Shown here in pieces: positions 27,947 to 37,471 of a DNA stretch of 64,000 bases. Numbering within the stretch: position 1 is the first letter of the stretch; each line of letters begins with the position of its first letter. Under the pieces are notes generated by a model. It worked only from the letters and a program-made list of their open reading frames with translations, did not search any database and was not told where the DNA came from. The position numbers were made by a program, and so were the translations under genes. Location: positions 62,001 through 126,000 of the forward strand of contig WHTZ01000008.1 in NCBI GenBank assembly GCA_009377495.1, written 5' to 3'. Source of the DNA: Luteitalea sp. (GTDB lineage Bacteria > Acidobacteriota > Vicinamibacteria > Vicinamibacterales > Vicinamibacteraceae).

Positions 27947-30259
27947 GTGACGACCCTCTTTTCCGACACCGCGCCGTCGCCGTCCCCGCCACCGCGGCCC
28001 GCATCCGAGACTGCCGGACGCGGGCCGCGACCGCTGCGGGATAACCCTGTCCTCATTCTCCTTGCCATCCTGCTGCTCCTCGCGGCGCTGGTCGCGATGG
28101 TGCGGCTCGTCGACAGCTCCGCGCAGTTCACACCCGACTTTCTCTCCGAGGTGGTGCTCTACGCGCTGTGCGCCGTCGACCTGACGATGCTCGTGGCCCT
28201 GGTGTTCGTGCTCGTGCGCAACATCATCAAGCTGGTCGTCGAGCGTCGGCGGGCGCTGCCGTTCGCGCGCTTTCGCGCCAAGCTGGTATTGGTGCTGCTC
28301 GGCATGACGTTCGTGCCCTCGGTACTCGTGCTCATCGTGGGCGGTGAGCTCATTCGCAACAGCGCCAACCGCTGGTTCTCATCGCCCGTTGACGAAGTCT
28401 TGAGCTCGTCGCGCGAGATTGCGAGCGAGTACTACGAGGAGCGACAAACCGCCGTGAGCCGTCACGCGACGCGGTTGGCCAGGATGCTGGCCGCAGACGC
28501 GATCGCCGCGCGTGACGTCGCGACGGTCCGCTCGCAGGTGGCGCCCGACGTCACCGAGGGCCGTGTGGGCATGGTGGAGGTCTATCAGATCGTTCCTCGT
28601 ACATCACCACCGGAGGTGGTGTCGGTGTTCGATGTGGCGGCGCCGACGCTGCCCGGCGATCACGTGGGCGCCTCGGCCGAGCGGCTCGCGGCGCGCGTGG
28701 CGGCCGGCAATACCGAGACGCGCTTCCTCGAGCCGCTGCGGAGCGGCGGCGAGCTGGTCCGCGCGGCGGCGCTCGTCCGCGCCGGACCGGGTGGGCGACC
28801 GGTTGGTGTCGTTGTGGTTAGCGACTACCTCACCGGAGAGCTCGCGCGTCACGCGCGCCGCATCGTCGGTGCGTATGAAGGCTATCAGCAGCTCCGCGTG
28901 CTCAAACGCCCGCTCGAGGGTGTGTATCTGTCATTCTTTCTGATGATGACCCTCTTCATCCTCGTCAGCGCGACGTGGATGGGCCTATATCTCGCCAAAC
29001 GGATCACCCGTCCCATCAACATGCTCGCGGCAGGCGCGCGTGAGATTGGCGCGGGGCACTTCGACCATCGGATTGAGCCGGAGACCGTTGACGAGTTTGG
29101 ATCGTTGGTCGATGCGTTCAATACGATGGCGGGCGAGCTGGCGGCGAGCCGAGAGAAGTTGGAACGCTCGCGCCTGGAGCTCGAGCGCGAGAGCCTGGAG
29201 GCGGAAGGGCGGCGACGCTACATTGAGACCATCTTGAAGCGCATCGCCACGGGCGTCGTCTCGGTGGACAGCAGCGGCACGATCAGCACCATGAATAGTG
29301 CGGCGGCACGGTTGCTCACGCTCGACGCAGCCGCCGTCGGCCAGCCTTACGCTGAGGTGTTCGGGCGGTCTGACCTCCAGCCGCTCGCGGACCTCGACCG
29401 GCTCGGGCGCCGGCAGCAAGAAGCGGGCGGTGGCCAGGAAGTGGCCCTCGAGCACGACGGTCGTGAGGTGCACCTGGCAGTGGCGGCGACGCCCTTGCGT
29501 GAGTCCGACGGCACGGCGGGAACGATCTTGGTGCTCGACGATGTGACGCCGCTCATCCGCGCGCAGCGTGTGGCGGCCTGGCGCGACGTCGCGCGCCGGC
29601 TCGCGCACGAGATCAAGAACCCGCTGACACCGATCCAGCTCGGCGCGGAGCGCCTCCGGCGACACTTCGCGGGCGCCGCTGAGCCGACCCGAGCGCTGGT
29701 CGAAGAGTGCTCGTCGATGATCGCTGTGGAGGTGGAGTCACTCAAGTCGCTGGTTGATGAGTTCTCGCAGTTCGCCCGTATGCCGGCGCCTCGCACCGTG
29801 CCATCCGACCTGCAGGCCCTGCTCGAAGACGCGTTGTCGCTGTACCATGGCATCGTGGACGGCGTCGCCATCGTGCGGCGGTATGGTGACGCCGTGCCGC
29901 TCGTGCGGGTCGATCCCGAGCAGTTCAGACGCGTCGTGATCAACCTCGTGGACAACGCCGTGGACGCGCTCACGCGCCAAGATGGACTCCGACGCGCCGA
30001 CGCCGAAGGTGTCGTCACGATCGAGACCGCCCACGATTCGACGAATGCGGTCGTGCGGGTCATCGTGGCGGACAACGGCCCCGGCATTTCCGAGGGGGAT
30101 CGGGTCAAGCTCTTCATGCCGTACTACTCGACGAAGCGCCGGGGCAGCGGCCTCGGCCTTGCCATCGTGCGGCGGATCATCGTTGAGCATGGCGGCAGCA
30201 TCGAGGTCGACGAGAACGTCCCCGCCGGTGCCCGCTTTACGATCGAGTTGCCATGCTGA
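27947..30259 (+). CDS. ntrY: NtrY-type sensor histidine kinase
   Basis: 770 residues. Three N-terminal membrane helices (LILLAILLLLAALVAMVRLV, VDLTMLVALVFVLVRNIIKL, LVLLGMTFVPSVLVLIVGGE) precede a periplasmic sensor part. A fourth helix at about residue 330 (FFLMMTLFILVSATWMGLYL) is followed by HAMP (RITRPINMLAAGAREIGAGH) and PAS. The HisKA box is RRLAHEIKNPLTPIQ with His554, and the HATPase is NLVDNAVDAL, DNGPGISEGD, RGSGLGLAIVRRI. This matches NtrY of NtrYX systems, which act in nitrogen, redox or envelope control. ntrX follows 43 nt downstream. Confidence 0.92.
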   Translation: MTTLFSDTAPSPSPPPRPASETAGRGPRPLRDNPVLILLAILLLLAALVAMVRLVDSSAQFTPDFLSEVVLYALCAVDLTMLVALVFVLVRNIIKLVVERRRALPFARFRAKLVLVLLGMTFVPSVLVLIVGGELIRNSANRWFSSPVDEVLSSSREIASEYYEERQTAVSRHATRLARMLAADAIAARDVATVRSQVAPDVTEGRVGMVEVYQIVPRTSPPEVVSVFDVAAPTLPGDHVGASAERLAARVAAGNTETRFLEPLRSGGELVRAAALVRAGPGGRPVGVVVVSDYLTGELARHARRIVGAYEGYQQLRVLKRPLEGVYLSFFLMMTLFILVSATWMGLYLAKRITRPINMLAAGAREIGAGHFDHRIEPETVDEFGSLVDAFNTMAGELAASREKLERSRLELERESLEAEGRRRYIETILKRIATGVVSVDSSGTISTMNSAAARLLTLDAAAVGQPYAEVFGRSDLQPLADLDRLGRRQQEAGGGQEVALEHDGREVHLAVAATPLRESDGTAGTILVLDDVTPLIRAQRVAAWRDVARRLAHEIKNPLTPIQLGAERLRRHFAGAAEPTRALVEECSSMIAVEVESLKSLVDEFSQFARMPAPRTVPSDLQALLEDALSLYHGIVDGVAIVRRYGDAVPLVRVDPEQFRRVVINLVDNAVDALTRQDGLRRADAEGVVTIETAHDSTNAVVRVIVADNGPGISEGDRVKLFMPYYSTKRRGSGLGLAIVRRIIVEHGGSIEVDENVPAGARFTIELPC

Positions 30260-30302
30260 GCACCAAGCACGACGCTCCACGCGGCACGTCCCACGAACCC
30301 CG

Positions 30303-31697
30303 ATGAAGCCCGCGATCCTGATCGTGGACGATGAGGCGGGCGTGCGCTCCGCCCTGCGTGGCGTGCTGCGCGACGAGGGATACGTTGTCGACGTGGTCGC
30401 CACCGGCGAGGCGTGCGTCGAGGCCACGGCGTCGCGGCGGTTCGACATGATTCTGCTCGACGTGTGGCTGCCCGGGATCGATGGGCTGGCGACGCTCGAG
30501 CGTCTGCGCGAGCGCCATGTCGATGTCGCGGTCGTCATGATCTCCGGCCACGGCAGCATCGAGTCGGCCGTGCGCGCCATCAAGATGGGCGCGTTCGACT
30601 TCATCGAAAAGCCGCTCTCACTCGAGAAGACGGTCCTCGTCGTTCGAAACGCCCTTCGTCAGCGCGAGCTCGAGGCAGAGAATCGCGCGCTGCGCGCGCA
30701 CGTCGACCGTCAGCACGTGATGGTCGGCGAGAGCTTCGTGATGCGGCAACTGCGTGAGCAGGTTGCGATGGCTGCGCCCACCAATGGCCGCGTGCTCGTG
30801 TACGGTGAGAACGGCACGGGCAAGGAGCTCGTCGCGCGCAGCATTCACGCACTCAGTCGCCGCCGGGATGGACCGTTCGTGGAGGTCAACTGCGCCGCGA
30901 TTCCCGAAGAGCTGATCGAAAGTGAGCTCTTTGGCCACGTGAAAGGCGCCTTTACCGGCGCGGTGAACGATCGACGCGGCAAATTCGAGGCAGCAGATGG
31001 CGGCACGATCTTTCTCGACGAGATCGCGGACATGAGCCTCAAGACACAAGCCAAAGTGCTCCGCGTGCTGCAAGAGCAGGTCGTGGATCCGGTGGGTGGC
31101 CAGGCCAGTGTGCGCGTCGATGTGCGCGTCGTCGCGGCGACGAACAAGGAGCTGTCGACCGAGATTCGGAGCGGGCGCTTTCGCGACGATCTCTACTTCC
31201 GGCTCAACGTCGTGCCCATTTTCGTTCCGCCGCTGCGCGATCGCGACGAAGACATCCCGTTGCTCGCCGAGCACTTCATGACGGATCTCGCGCGCGAGCA
31301 CGGACGCCGGCCGCGCGCGTTCTCATCCGACGCCCTGACGATCTTGCGACGTTACCCCTGGCCTGGCAACGTGCGCGAGCTGAGAAACGTCGTCGAGCGG
31401 CTGCTCATCATGGTGCCTGGGGACCGAATCGAGGTGTACCACCTCTCGTTTCTCGAGGGGGCGTCGGCGGCAGAGCGCGAAGTCTACGGGGTTGACGGAC
31501 AGATGCTGCCGCTCGGCGAAGCGCGCGATCGATTCGAGCGCGACTACATCTTGCGCGTGCTCGCCGACCAGCAGGGCAACATCTCTCGCACCGCCGATCT
31601 GCTCCGCGTGGAACGCAGTAACCTCTATCGCAAGATGAAGGCGTTCGGCATCGTGCCGACGCGCTCGCGGGAGCCGGGTCTCGAGGGCGGGGACTGA
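30303..31697 (+). CDS. ntrX: NtrX-type sigma54-dependent response regulator
   Basis: 464 residues from ATG 30303. The receiver has ILIVDDEAGVR, phosphoacceptor Asp53 in ILLDVWLPG, and KP in DFIEKPLSL. The AAA+ domain carries Walker A YGENGTGKEL, GAFTGA (needed for sigma54 contact), FLDEIADMS and RYPWPGNVRELRN. The C-terminal Fis-type HTH is GNISRTADLLRVERSNLYRKMKAFG. All features are intact, so it should act as a sigma54 activator. Its partner is the NtrY kinase just upstream. The open frame starts earlier (29982) but overlaps ntrY; ATG 30303 gives the normal length. Confidence 0.94.
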   Translation: MKPAILIVDDEAGVRSALRGVLRDEGYVVDVVATGEACVEATASRRFDMILLDVWLPGIDGLATLERLRERHVDVAVVMISGHGSIESAVRAIKMGAFDFIEKPLSLEKTVLVVRNALRQRELEAENRALRAHVDRQHVMVGESFVMRQLREQVAMAAPTNGRVLVYGENGTGKELVARSIHALSRRRDGPFVEVNCAAIPEELIESELFGHVKGAFTGAVNDRRGKFEAADGGTIFLDEIADMSLKTQAKVLRVLQEQVVDPVGGQASVRVDVRVVAATNKELSTEIRSGRFRDDLYFRLNVVPIFVPPLRDRDEDIPLLAEHFMTDLAREHGRRPRAFSSDALTILRRYPWPGNVRELRNVVERLLIMVPGDRIEVYHLSFLEGASAAEREVYGVDGQMLPLGEARDRFERDYILRVLADQQGNISRTADLLRVERSNLYRKMKAFGIVPTRSREPGLEGGD

Positions 31698-31778
31698 CAC
31701 AACAGGAAGGTGCAAGGTGCACCTCGCCCCCCGGTACCTTGTTACCGTGTCGCGTTTGTCACAGAATAGACTGTCGTC

Positions 31779-32630
31779 ATGCCTGACCCGGCTCGTCAGC
31801 CCGGCCGCGAGACCTTGACGCTCGCCGACCATCAAGCGGTCATTGAAAAGCTGTTGTTGTCTGGTCTCGATCGATACTTCGCGGGTCAATACGAGCGTGC
31901 GATTCAGGTGTGGACACGGGTATTCTTTCTGGATCGCACGCACGCCCGTGCGCGCGCCTACATCGAGCGCGCGCGCAGCGCGATCGCCGAGCGCCAGCGC
32001 GAGTCCGACGAGCTGTTGGCCGGGGGCTTGAGCGCGCTGAATGCGGGTGATGCCGGTCGGGCGCGGGATCTGCTCACATCAGCCGTGGATCGCGGAGGGT
32101 GGGAGGTCGAAGCGCTGACGGCACTCGATCGCTTGAACCGCCTGACGGCATTCACGGCGGCGGGCGCGCCGCCTGCGGATGGGAGCGAGCCGATGAGCCG
32201 CCGGGCACGTGTCAACCGCTCGGCTTGGGTGGGGCCCTCGGCTTGGGTGGGGATCGTGCCGCAGGCTGTGCTGGCTGCCGCGGCCGTGATGCTGCTCGGC
32301 GTCGGCGTGTGGGTCGTGCTCGATTGGGATCGTGTGTCGGGGTGGTGGCAGGGCACGACGAGCGCCGACAGCGCCAGCGCGTCCGTCACGGTCGAGCCGT
32401 TGCCTCTTCCGGATCCGTCGGCGCTCGTGCTGGATCGTGCACAGGCGCTGTACGAGCGGGGCGCGCTCCAGCAGGCGTTGCTCGAGCTCGCCGATATCCC
32501 GCCCGGAGATGCTCGATCTGCGGAGGCAAGCGTCCTCGGTGCCGAGATTCAGCGGGCGATGCTCAGCTCGATTCTCGATCGGCCCGCCCCTCGACCGGCG
32601 CCTCCCGATCACAAGAATGCCCAGCGATGA
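31779..32630 (+). CDS. TPR-like membrane protein
   Basis: 283 residues. The N-terminal 120 residues hold one or two TPR-like helical pairs (LLLSGLDRYFAGQYERAIQVW, ELLAGGLSALNAGDAGRARD). A membrane helix follows (AVLAAAAVMLLGVGVWVVLD), then an acidic/Ser-rich linker and another TPR-like pair (LDRAQALYERGALQQALLEL). Proteins of this kind occur in Acidobacteriota near envelope genes; I cannot assign a role. Its stop overlaps the start of the RDD gene by 4 nt, so the two are co-transcribed. Confidence 0.7.
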   Translation: MPDPARQPGRETLTLADHQAVIEKLLLSGLDRYFAGQYERAIQVWTRVFFLDRTHARARAYIERARSAIAERQRESDELLAGGLSALNAGDAGRARDLLTSAVDRGGWEVEALTALDRLNRLTAFTAAGAPPADGSEPMSRRARVNRSAWVGPSAWVGIVPQAVLAAAAVMLLGVGVWVVLDWDRVSGWWQGTTSADSASASVTVEPLPLPDPSALVLDRAQALYERGALQQALLELADIPPGDARSAEASVLGAEIQRAMLSSILDRPAPRPAPPDHKNAQR

Positions 32631-33592
32631 GATGTCCGAAGTGCCAATACATTAGCTTTGACACCGAGGATCGCTGCCGTAACTGCGGCTACGACTTCTC
32701 GCTCGCGGACCCATCCGCGGAGCCTGATCTCACGATCTCACGCAACCAGCCAGACGAGACGGCCCTGCCCACGGATCTCGAGCTCACGCCTGGATCATCA
32801 GCATCGGGGGAGGGCCACGCGCCGTCGCCCTCTGGAGAGCAGACGGGTGGCGGCGAGCCGCTCGATCTGCCGCTGTTCGGAGACGAAGGAGCCCGACGTG
32901 CAGCTGCCGGACTGCCGCCCTCGGCGCGCGCCCCTCGGCCGCCGCGCCGGCCCATCGGGGTGCGCGAGGCGGGCGCTCCCATGCCGGCGCGCAGCGAGGG
33001 CGTTCCCGAGCCGACGTTGCTCGACGACAGGGAAGAGGAACGCTCGGATCGAGAAGAGCGCGTCACGATCGGACGGACACCGGAGCCGCACGCGGCAGCT
33101 ACCTTCGAACTGGAAGAGCACGTCAAGGGGGCGGTGGGCGAGGGTGTCGAGGACGCGGGGGAGGCGTTGGCGCCGCTAGGCCGACGGGTCGCGGCCGGTC
33201 TCATCGATACGTTCGTGCTGTTGGTCATAGACCTTACGGTGCTGTACTTGACGCGCCGCGTCACCGGGCTGGCGTGGTCGGAGCTCGCTCAGTTGCCGCT
33301 CGTGCCGCTGATTGGCTTCTTGGCCCTCCTCGATGCCGGATACCTGGTGACGTTCACGGCTGCCTCGGGCCAAACGATCGGCAAGTCGATCATGCGGCTC
33401 CGCGTCGTGGGGGACGAATCGATTCGGGTGCCGCTTGGTCATGCCATCGTGCGCGCGGTGGTGTGCATCGTGTCGGTCGTGCCTCTGGGCCTCGGCCTCC
33501 TTCCCATGCTGGTCGGGCACGACCGTCGTGCCTGGCACGACCGCATCACGGGCACCAGGGTTGTCACACATGATGAAAGGGTGGAGGGGTAA
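32627..33592 (+). CDS. RDD family membrane protein with N-terminal zinc ribbon
   Basis: 321 residues from ATG 32627. The N-terminus is a zinc ribbon (CPKCQYISFDTEDRCRNCGY), followed by a long low-complexity Pro/Ser/Glu/Arg-rich linker. The C-terminal third is an RDD domain: LGRRVAAGLIDTFVLLVIDL, YLVTFTAASGQTIGKSIMRLRVV and RRAWHDRITGTRVV. RDD proteins are poorly characterised; some affect ion homeostasis. Zinc-ribbon/RDD fusions occur in several phyla. The gene overlaps its upstream TPR partner by 4 nt and is followed 6 nt later by pgpA. Confidence 0.82.
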   Translation: MRCPKCQYISFDTEDRCRNCGYDFSLADPSAEPDLTISRNQPDETALPTDLELTPGSSASGEGHAPSPSGEQTGGGEPLDLPLFGDEGARRAAAGLPPSARAPRPPRRPIGVREAGAPMPARSEGVPEPTLLDDREEERSDREERVTIGRTPEPHAAATFELEEHVKGAVGEGVEDAGEALAPLGRRVAAGLIDTFVLLVIDLTVLYLTRRVTGLAWSELAQLPLVPLIGFLALLDAGYLVTFTAASGQTIGKSIMRLRVVGDESIRVPLGHAIVRAVVCIVSVVPLGLGLLPMLVGHDRRAWHDRITGTRVVTHDERVEG

Positions 33593-33598
33593 AACCCC

Positions 33599-34066
33599 TT
33601 GACCCCCTTTATCCCTTTATCCATTGCCACCGGAGCAGGGGTGGGCTACATCCCGTTCGCGCCGGGTACATGTGGCTCGGTCGCCGGACTGGCGCTGTAT
33701 GCCGCGATTCGTTTTGGCGGCCCTCCCTGGCTCGAAGTGGCCGCCATTCCTGTCGTATACGTCGTCGGTGCGTGGGCGGCCACCCTCGCCGAGCGGCACT
33801 TTGGCCACGATGACCCGGGGCCCGTTGTGATAGACGAAATTCTCGGCATGCTCCTGACGCTCGTGCTCCTGCCCGTCAGCTGGACGGGCGCTCTGGCGGG
33901 CTTCGTACTTTTTCGGATCTTCGACATCCTCAAGCCGCCTCCGTGTCGGCAACTGGAGAAGCTCGCAGGGGGTTGGGGCATTATGAGTGATGATGTCCTG
34001 GCGGCCCTCTATGCACACGTGGCGCTGCGCGTGCTTGCGGCGCTTGCACCTGGTTGGATCTGGTAA
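33599..34066 (+). CDS. pgpA: Phosphatidylglycerophosphatase A
   Basis: Dephosphorylates phosphatidylglycerol phosphate to phosphatidylglycerol in the inner membrane. 155 residues with GAGVGYIPFAPGTCGSVAGL, the metal-site segment FGHDDPGPVVIDEILGMLLTL, LFRIFDILKPPPCRQLE and GGWGIMSDDVLAALY. These are the characteristic PgpA motifs. The start is TTG 33599, with GGAGGGG about 10 nt upstream. The protein has two to three membrane helices. The RDD gene upstream is close enough to be in one transcript. Confidence 0.92.
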   Translation: MTPFIPLSIATGAGVGYIPFAPGTCGSVAGLALYAAIRFGGPPWLEVAAIPVVYVVGAWAATLAERHFGHDDPGPVVIDEILGMLLTLVLLPVSWTGALAGFVLFRIFDILKPPPCRQLEKLAGGWGIMSDDVLAALYAHVALRVLAALAPGWIW

Positions 34067-34073
34067 GCATTCG

Positions 34074-34106
34074 ACTCGAACACCTGAGACTTGAAACTTG
34101 AGACCC
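34074..34106. repeat. CTTGAAACTTGAGACC-type words at the cinA start
   Basis: The stretch CGAACACCTGAGACTTGA continues as AACTTGAGACCCGAAACG. It resembles the TTGAACC words upstream of gatB and overlaps the TTG start of cinA. Confidence 0.5.
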
Positions 34107-35369
34107 GAAACGTCGATACCTCTACAACGCGCGTCCATCGTAGCTGTCGGGACGGAGCTCTTGACGGGCGTGCGCCACGAAACACTCGGCGAGCACGTCG
34201 CGTGCGAGCTGTTGGGGCTCGGCATCGAGACAGTGTCGCGCACCGTGGTACCCGATGACCTTGAAGAGATTGGCGCGGCGCTGAAACATGCTCTCGCACG
34301 CGCAGACCTCGTTGTAGCGACCGGAGGTCTTGGTCCGAGTGACGATGACCTCACGCGCCAGGCCGTGGCACATGTCCTGGGACGCGAGTTGGACGAGCAT
34401 CAAGAGATCGTCGATGCCATTCAGGCGCGGTTCGCGGCGCGTGGTTCGACCATGGCCGCGGTCAACCGTCGCCAAGCCCTGCTCGTGCGGGGAGCGGCGG
34501 TTCTGCCCAACGAGCATGGCACGGCGCCTGGACAATGGATCGAGCTGGAGCGTCAAGTGATTGCGCTGTTGCCCGGACCGCCGCGTGAGCTCATGCCCAT
34601 GCTGGCGGTGCTCGTGGGCGGCCGGCTCGCCGCGCGGGCGCCACTCGCGCGCACGGAGAGACGCACGCTGTCGGTCACCGGTCTGACCGAGTCGCAGGTG
34701 GAGCAGGTCATGCAACCGCTCTATGCTCGATGGCGGGGCCAGCCGATTGCCATTGCGGTGACGACGCTCGCCTCGCCCGGGCTCGTCGAGCTGCACCTGC
34801 GCGCGTCGTCCGACAGCGCGCCCGCGGCGGCTCGTGTGCTGGACGAAGCGTCAGCCGACGCGGCCGAGGTGCTCGGCAATCACCTATTCAGCAATGGAAC
34901 ACCGCTCGAAGCGGTCGTTGGGGACTTGTTGCGGGCGCGAGGGTACCGCATAGCCGTGGCGGAATCATGCACGGGGGGCATGCTCGCCGGCCGACTGACC
35001 GACGTGGCGGGCAGCTCTGCGTATGTCGAGCGCGGCGTGGTGACCTACAGCAACGCCGCAAAAGTGGAGCTGGCTGGCGTTGATCCCCGCCTCATCGAGC
35101 ACGAGGGCGCGGTGAGCGAGCCCGTGGCGTTGGCGATGGCACGCGGCATCCGCGAACGGGCGCAGGTGGAGGTTGGTGTCAGCGTGACGGGCATCGCCGG
35201 ACCGACGGGCGCGACGCCGGCCAAGCGCGTGGGGGACGTGGTCATCGCTATCGACATGCCGGGAGGCGCGGACGTGCGCACGCTGCGTTTCGCGGGGTCG
35301 CGATACGTCGTGCGCGCGCAGGCGGTACAGGCTGCGCTCGACTTGGTGCGTCGGGGGCTCGCTCCATAA
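34098..35369 (+). CDS. cinA: CinA: competence/damage-inducible protein with nicotinamide-nucleotide amidase domain
   Basis: 423 residues. The N-terminal MoaB-like part shows ASIVAVGTELLTG, LVVATGGLGPSDDDLTR and LPGPPRELMPML. The C-terminal CinA domain (nicotinamide mononucleotide deamidase) shows IAVAESCTGGMLAGRLTDVA, GVVTYSNAAKVELAGV and VGVSVTGIAGPTGATPAKRVG. Family members recycle NMN. The start codon is TTG 34098 inside a repeated intergenic word; no ATG or GTG lies between the upstream region and the conserved ASIVAVG. The N-terminal ten residues are thus unusual. Confidence 0.93.
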   Translation: MRPETSIPLQRASIVAVGTELLTGVRHETLGEHVACELLGLGIETVSRTVVPDDLEEIGAALKHALARADLVVATGGLGPSDDDLTRQAVAHVLGRELDEHQEIVDAIQARFAARGSTMAAVNRRQALLVRGAAVLPNEHGTAPGQWIELERQVIALLPGPPRELMPMLAVLVGGRLAARAPLARTERRTLSVTGLTESQVEQVMQPLYARWRGQPIAIAVTTLASPGLVELHLRASSDSAPAAARVLDEASADAAEVLGNHLFSNGTPLEAVVGDLLRARGYRIAVAESCTGGMLAGRLTDVAGSSAYVERGVVTYSNAAKVELAGVDPRLIEHEGAVSEPVALAMARGIRERAQVEVGVSVTGIAGPTGATPAKRVGDVVIAIDMPGGADVRTLRFAGSRYVVRAQAVQAALDLVRRGLAP

Positions 35370-35436
35370 GGCGATGACGCCCGCGTCCGAAGACGGCTGG
35401 ACGAGCTGGCGATCACTCTGGCACGATGCAGAAGTG

Positions 35437-35476
35437 ACGAAAAAGGGGTGGAAAAAGGGGCCTGTCCCCTTTTTGT
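35437..35476. repeat. A/T-flanked GGGGCCTGTCCCC palindrome
   Basis: AAAAAGGGGCCTGTCCCCTTTTT at 35452-35474 (9-bp arms, CCTGT loop) follows a partial GAAAAAGGGG copy at 35439-35448. It lies between cinA and gpsA and fits the GGGGACAG family; the T-run would also make it a fair terminator for cinA. Confidence 0.8.
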
Positions 35477-35485
35477 CTATTTCGT

Positions 35486-36484
35486 ATGTCGACGATTGCC
35501 GTCATAGGTGCTGGAAGTTGGGGTACCGCTTTCGCTCTTCACCTCGCGCGGCTTGGGCACAGCGTTCGCCTGTGGGCGCGCGATCCGGCGCTGGCAACCG
35601 ACATGGCGCGGCGCCGCGCCAACGCGGTGTACTTGCCAGACCTCATCTTGCCGGACGGTGTGACAGCCGTGGGTCGCTTGGGTGAAGCCCTGTCGAACGC
35701 AAGCTTTGTCGTGTGCACCGTACCGTCGCACGGCGTACGCGTCGTCTTCCGTGCGGCGGCGCCGCGTCTTGCGACGAATGCGGTGCTCGTGAGTGGAACG
35801 AAGGGTCTCGAGACCGGCAGTTTACTTCGCGTGTCAGAGGTGATTCGCGACGAGGTCGGCGCAGCGCACGCGGTGGTCGTGCTGTCGGGCCCGAGCTTTG
35901 CGGCGGAGGTCGCCCGCGGATTACCCGCGGCGGTGTGCGTCGCGTCGGATGACAGCGCAGCGGTTGAGCGCGTGCAGGCGGAGTTCCGCGGGCCCGGCCT
36001 CCGGCTTTACGCCAGCACAGACGTGGTCGGTGTCGAGATTGGTGGCGCGCTGAAGAACGTGATTGCCATTGCCGCGGGCGTTGTCGAGGGCCTGGGCCTG
36101 GGGGCTAACGCCATGGCCGCCCTGATCACCCGTGGCCTCGTGGAAATCTCGCGGCTGGCGTGTGCCCTGGGTGGCCGGCGTGAGACGCTGGCGGGCTTGA
36201 GCGGCCTCGGTGATCTGGTGCTCACGTGCACGGGCGAGCTCAGCCGCAATCATCACGTTGGCGTCGAGCTGGGGAAGGGACGTCCACTCACCGACATTCT
36301 GGCGGAGATGAAGATGGTGGCCGAGGGTGTGAACACGACAGTGGCTGCCGTGGAGCTGGGCGTGCGGCACGGTGTCGAGCTGCCGATCGCATCGCAAATG
36401 GCCGACGTGCTCGCTGGCCGCAAGCCCGCGCGTCTCGCCGTCGAGGAGCTCATGGCTCGCCCACAGCGGAACGAGATGGAATGA
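35486..36484 (+). CDS. gpsA: Glycerol-3-phosphate dehydrogenase [NAD(P)+]
   Basis: Reduces dihydroxyacetone phosphate to sn-glycerol 3-phosphate for phospholipid synthesis. 332 residues: Rossmann motif IAVIGAGSWGTAFALHLARL, VLVSGTKGLETGSL, VVLSGPSFAAEVARGLPAA, the catalytic-lysine segment GVEIGGALKNVIAIAAGV, GLGANAMAALITRGLVEI, and LSGLGDLVLTCTGELSRNH. ATG 35486 lies 10 nt after the palindrome. The ftsY start follows 22 nt after the gpsA stop. Confidence 0.96.
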   Translation: MSTIAVIGAGSWGTAFALHLARLGHSVRLWARDPALATDMARRRANAVYLPDLILPDGVTAVGRLGEALSNASFVVCTVPSHGVRVVFRAAAPRLATNAVLVSGTKGLETGSLLRVSEVIRDEVGAAHAVVVLSGPSFAAEVARGLPAAVCVASDDSAAVERVQAEFRGPGLRLYASTDVVGVEIGGALKNVIAIAAGVVEGLGLGANAMAALITRGLVEISRLACALGGRRETLAGLSGLGDLVLTCTGELSRNHHVGVELGKGRPLTDILAEMKMVAEGVNTTVAAVELGVRHGVELPIASQMADVLAGRKPARLAVEELMARPQRNEME

Positions 36485-36506
36485 CGTGTCACCCTGGCAA
36501 CAATCC

Positions 36507-37469
36507 ATGGGATTCCTTGATCGACTCAAAGCAAGCCTCGACCAGACCAAGCAGCAATTCCGCGACCGGTTCGACGAGCTGACCGGCTCAGCGGACGCCG
36601 AGGGCGTGCGCACGCGCGCCGTTGAAGTGGACACCCTCGAAGCGCTCGAGGAGCTGCTCATTTCGGCCGACGTGGGCGTGGCGGCGACCGAGCGGATCGT
36701 CACGGCGGTCGGTGAGCGCGTGCCCCGTGGCCAGAGCTTGCGCGACCTCGTGAAGGCGGTGATTCTCCAGATCTTCGAAGATGCGAGCCCGGCCGTGCCG
36801 AACGACGGGGCCCCCGCGCGACCCGCCCGTTCGGGATGGAGCCGTGCCACGCCGCGCGTCATGCTCCTCGTCGGCGTCAACGGCACGGGAAAGACGACGA
36901 CGGTCGGCAAGCTGGCAAACCTCTTTCGGGCATCCGGGCAGTTGCCGCTCGTCTGTGCGGCCGACACGTTTCGCGCGGCTGCGGTGGAGCAACTCGAGAT
37001 TTGGACGACTCGCGCTGGTGTCGATTTCATTCGGGCGCAGGCGGGCGCCGATCCAGCCGCGCTCGTCTTCGACGCCATCAAGTCCGCGCAAACGCGCGGC
37101 CGCGATCCCATCATTGTCGACACGGCTGGACGCTTGCACACGCGCGTCAACCTGATGAACGAGCTCGAGAAGATCAAGCGCGTCGCCGCGCGCGAGGTGC
37201 TGGGCGCACCGCACGACGTGCTGTTGGTGCTCGATGCCACGGTTGGCCAGAACGGTCTCGTGCAGGCGCGGCAGTTCATGAGCGCCGCGGCCGTGAACGG
37301 AATCGTGCTCACGAAGCTCGACGGGACGGCCAAGGGGGGCGTTGCGGTGGCGATTGCCCAAGACCTGAAGCTGCCGATTCGCTACGTGGGTACGGGCGAG
37401 AGCATCGATGACCTCGTGCCGTTCTCGGCTGCCGACTATGTCGAGGCGTTGTTCGAGGAGAAGTGGTAA
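36507..37469 (+). CDS. ftsY: Signal recognition particle receptor FtsY
   Basis: 320-residue SRP-receptor GTPase that docks ribosome-Ffh complexes at the membrane. NG domain motifs: LVGVNGTGKTTTVGKLANLF, CAADTFRAAAVEQLEIW, IIVDTAGRLHTRVNLMNELEKI, GIVLTKLDGTAKGGVAVAI, and IRYVGTGESIDDLVPFSA. The acidic A domain is nearly absent, as is common outside enterobacteria. Start ATG 36507 (MGFLDRLKASLDQTKQQF). The stop is within a few bases of the ribD start. Confidence 0.96.
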   Translation: MGFLDRLKASLDQTKQQFRDRFDELTGSADAEGVRTRAVEVDTLEALEELLISADVGVAATERIVTAVGERVPRGQSLRDLVKAVILQIFEDASPAVPNDGAPARPARSGWSRATPRVMLLVGVNGTGKTTTVGKLANLFRASGQLPLVCAADTFRAAAVEQLEIWTTRAGVDFIRAQAGADPAALVFDAIKSAQTRGRDPIIVDTAGRLHTRVNLMNELEKIKRVAAREVLGAPHDVLLVLDATVGQNGLVQARQFMSAAAVNGIVLTKLDGTAKGGVAVAIAQDLKLPIRYVGTGESIDDLVPFSAADYVEALFEEKW

Positions 37470-37471
37470 CC

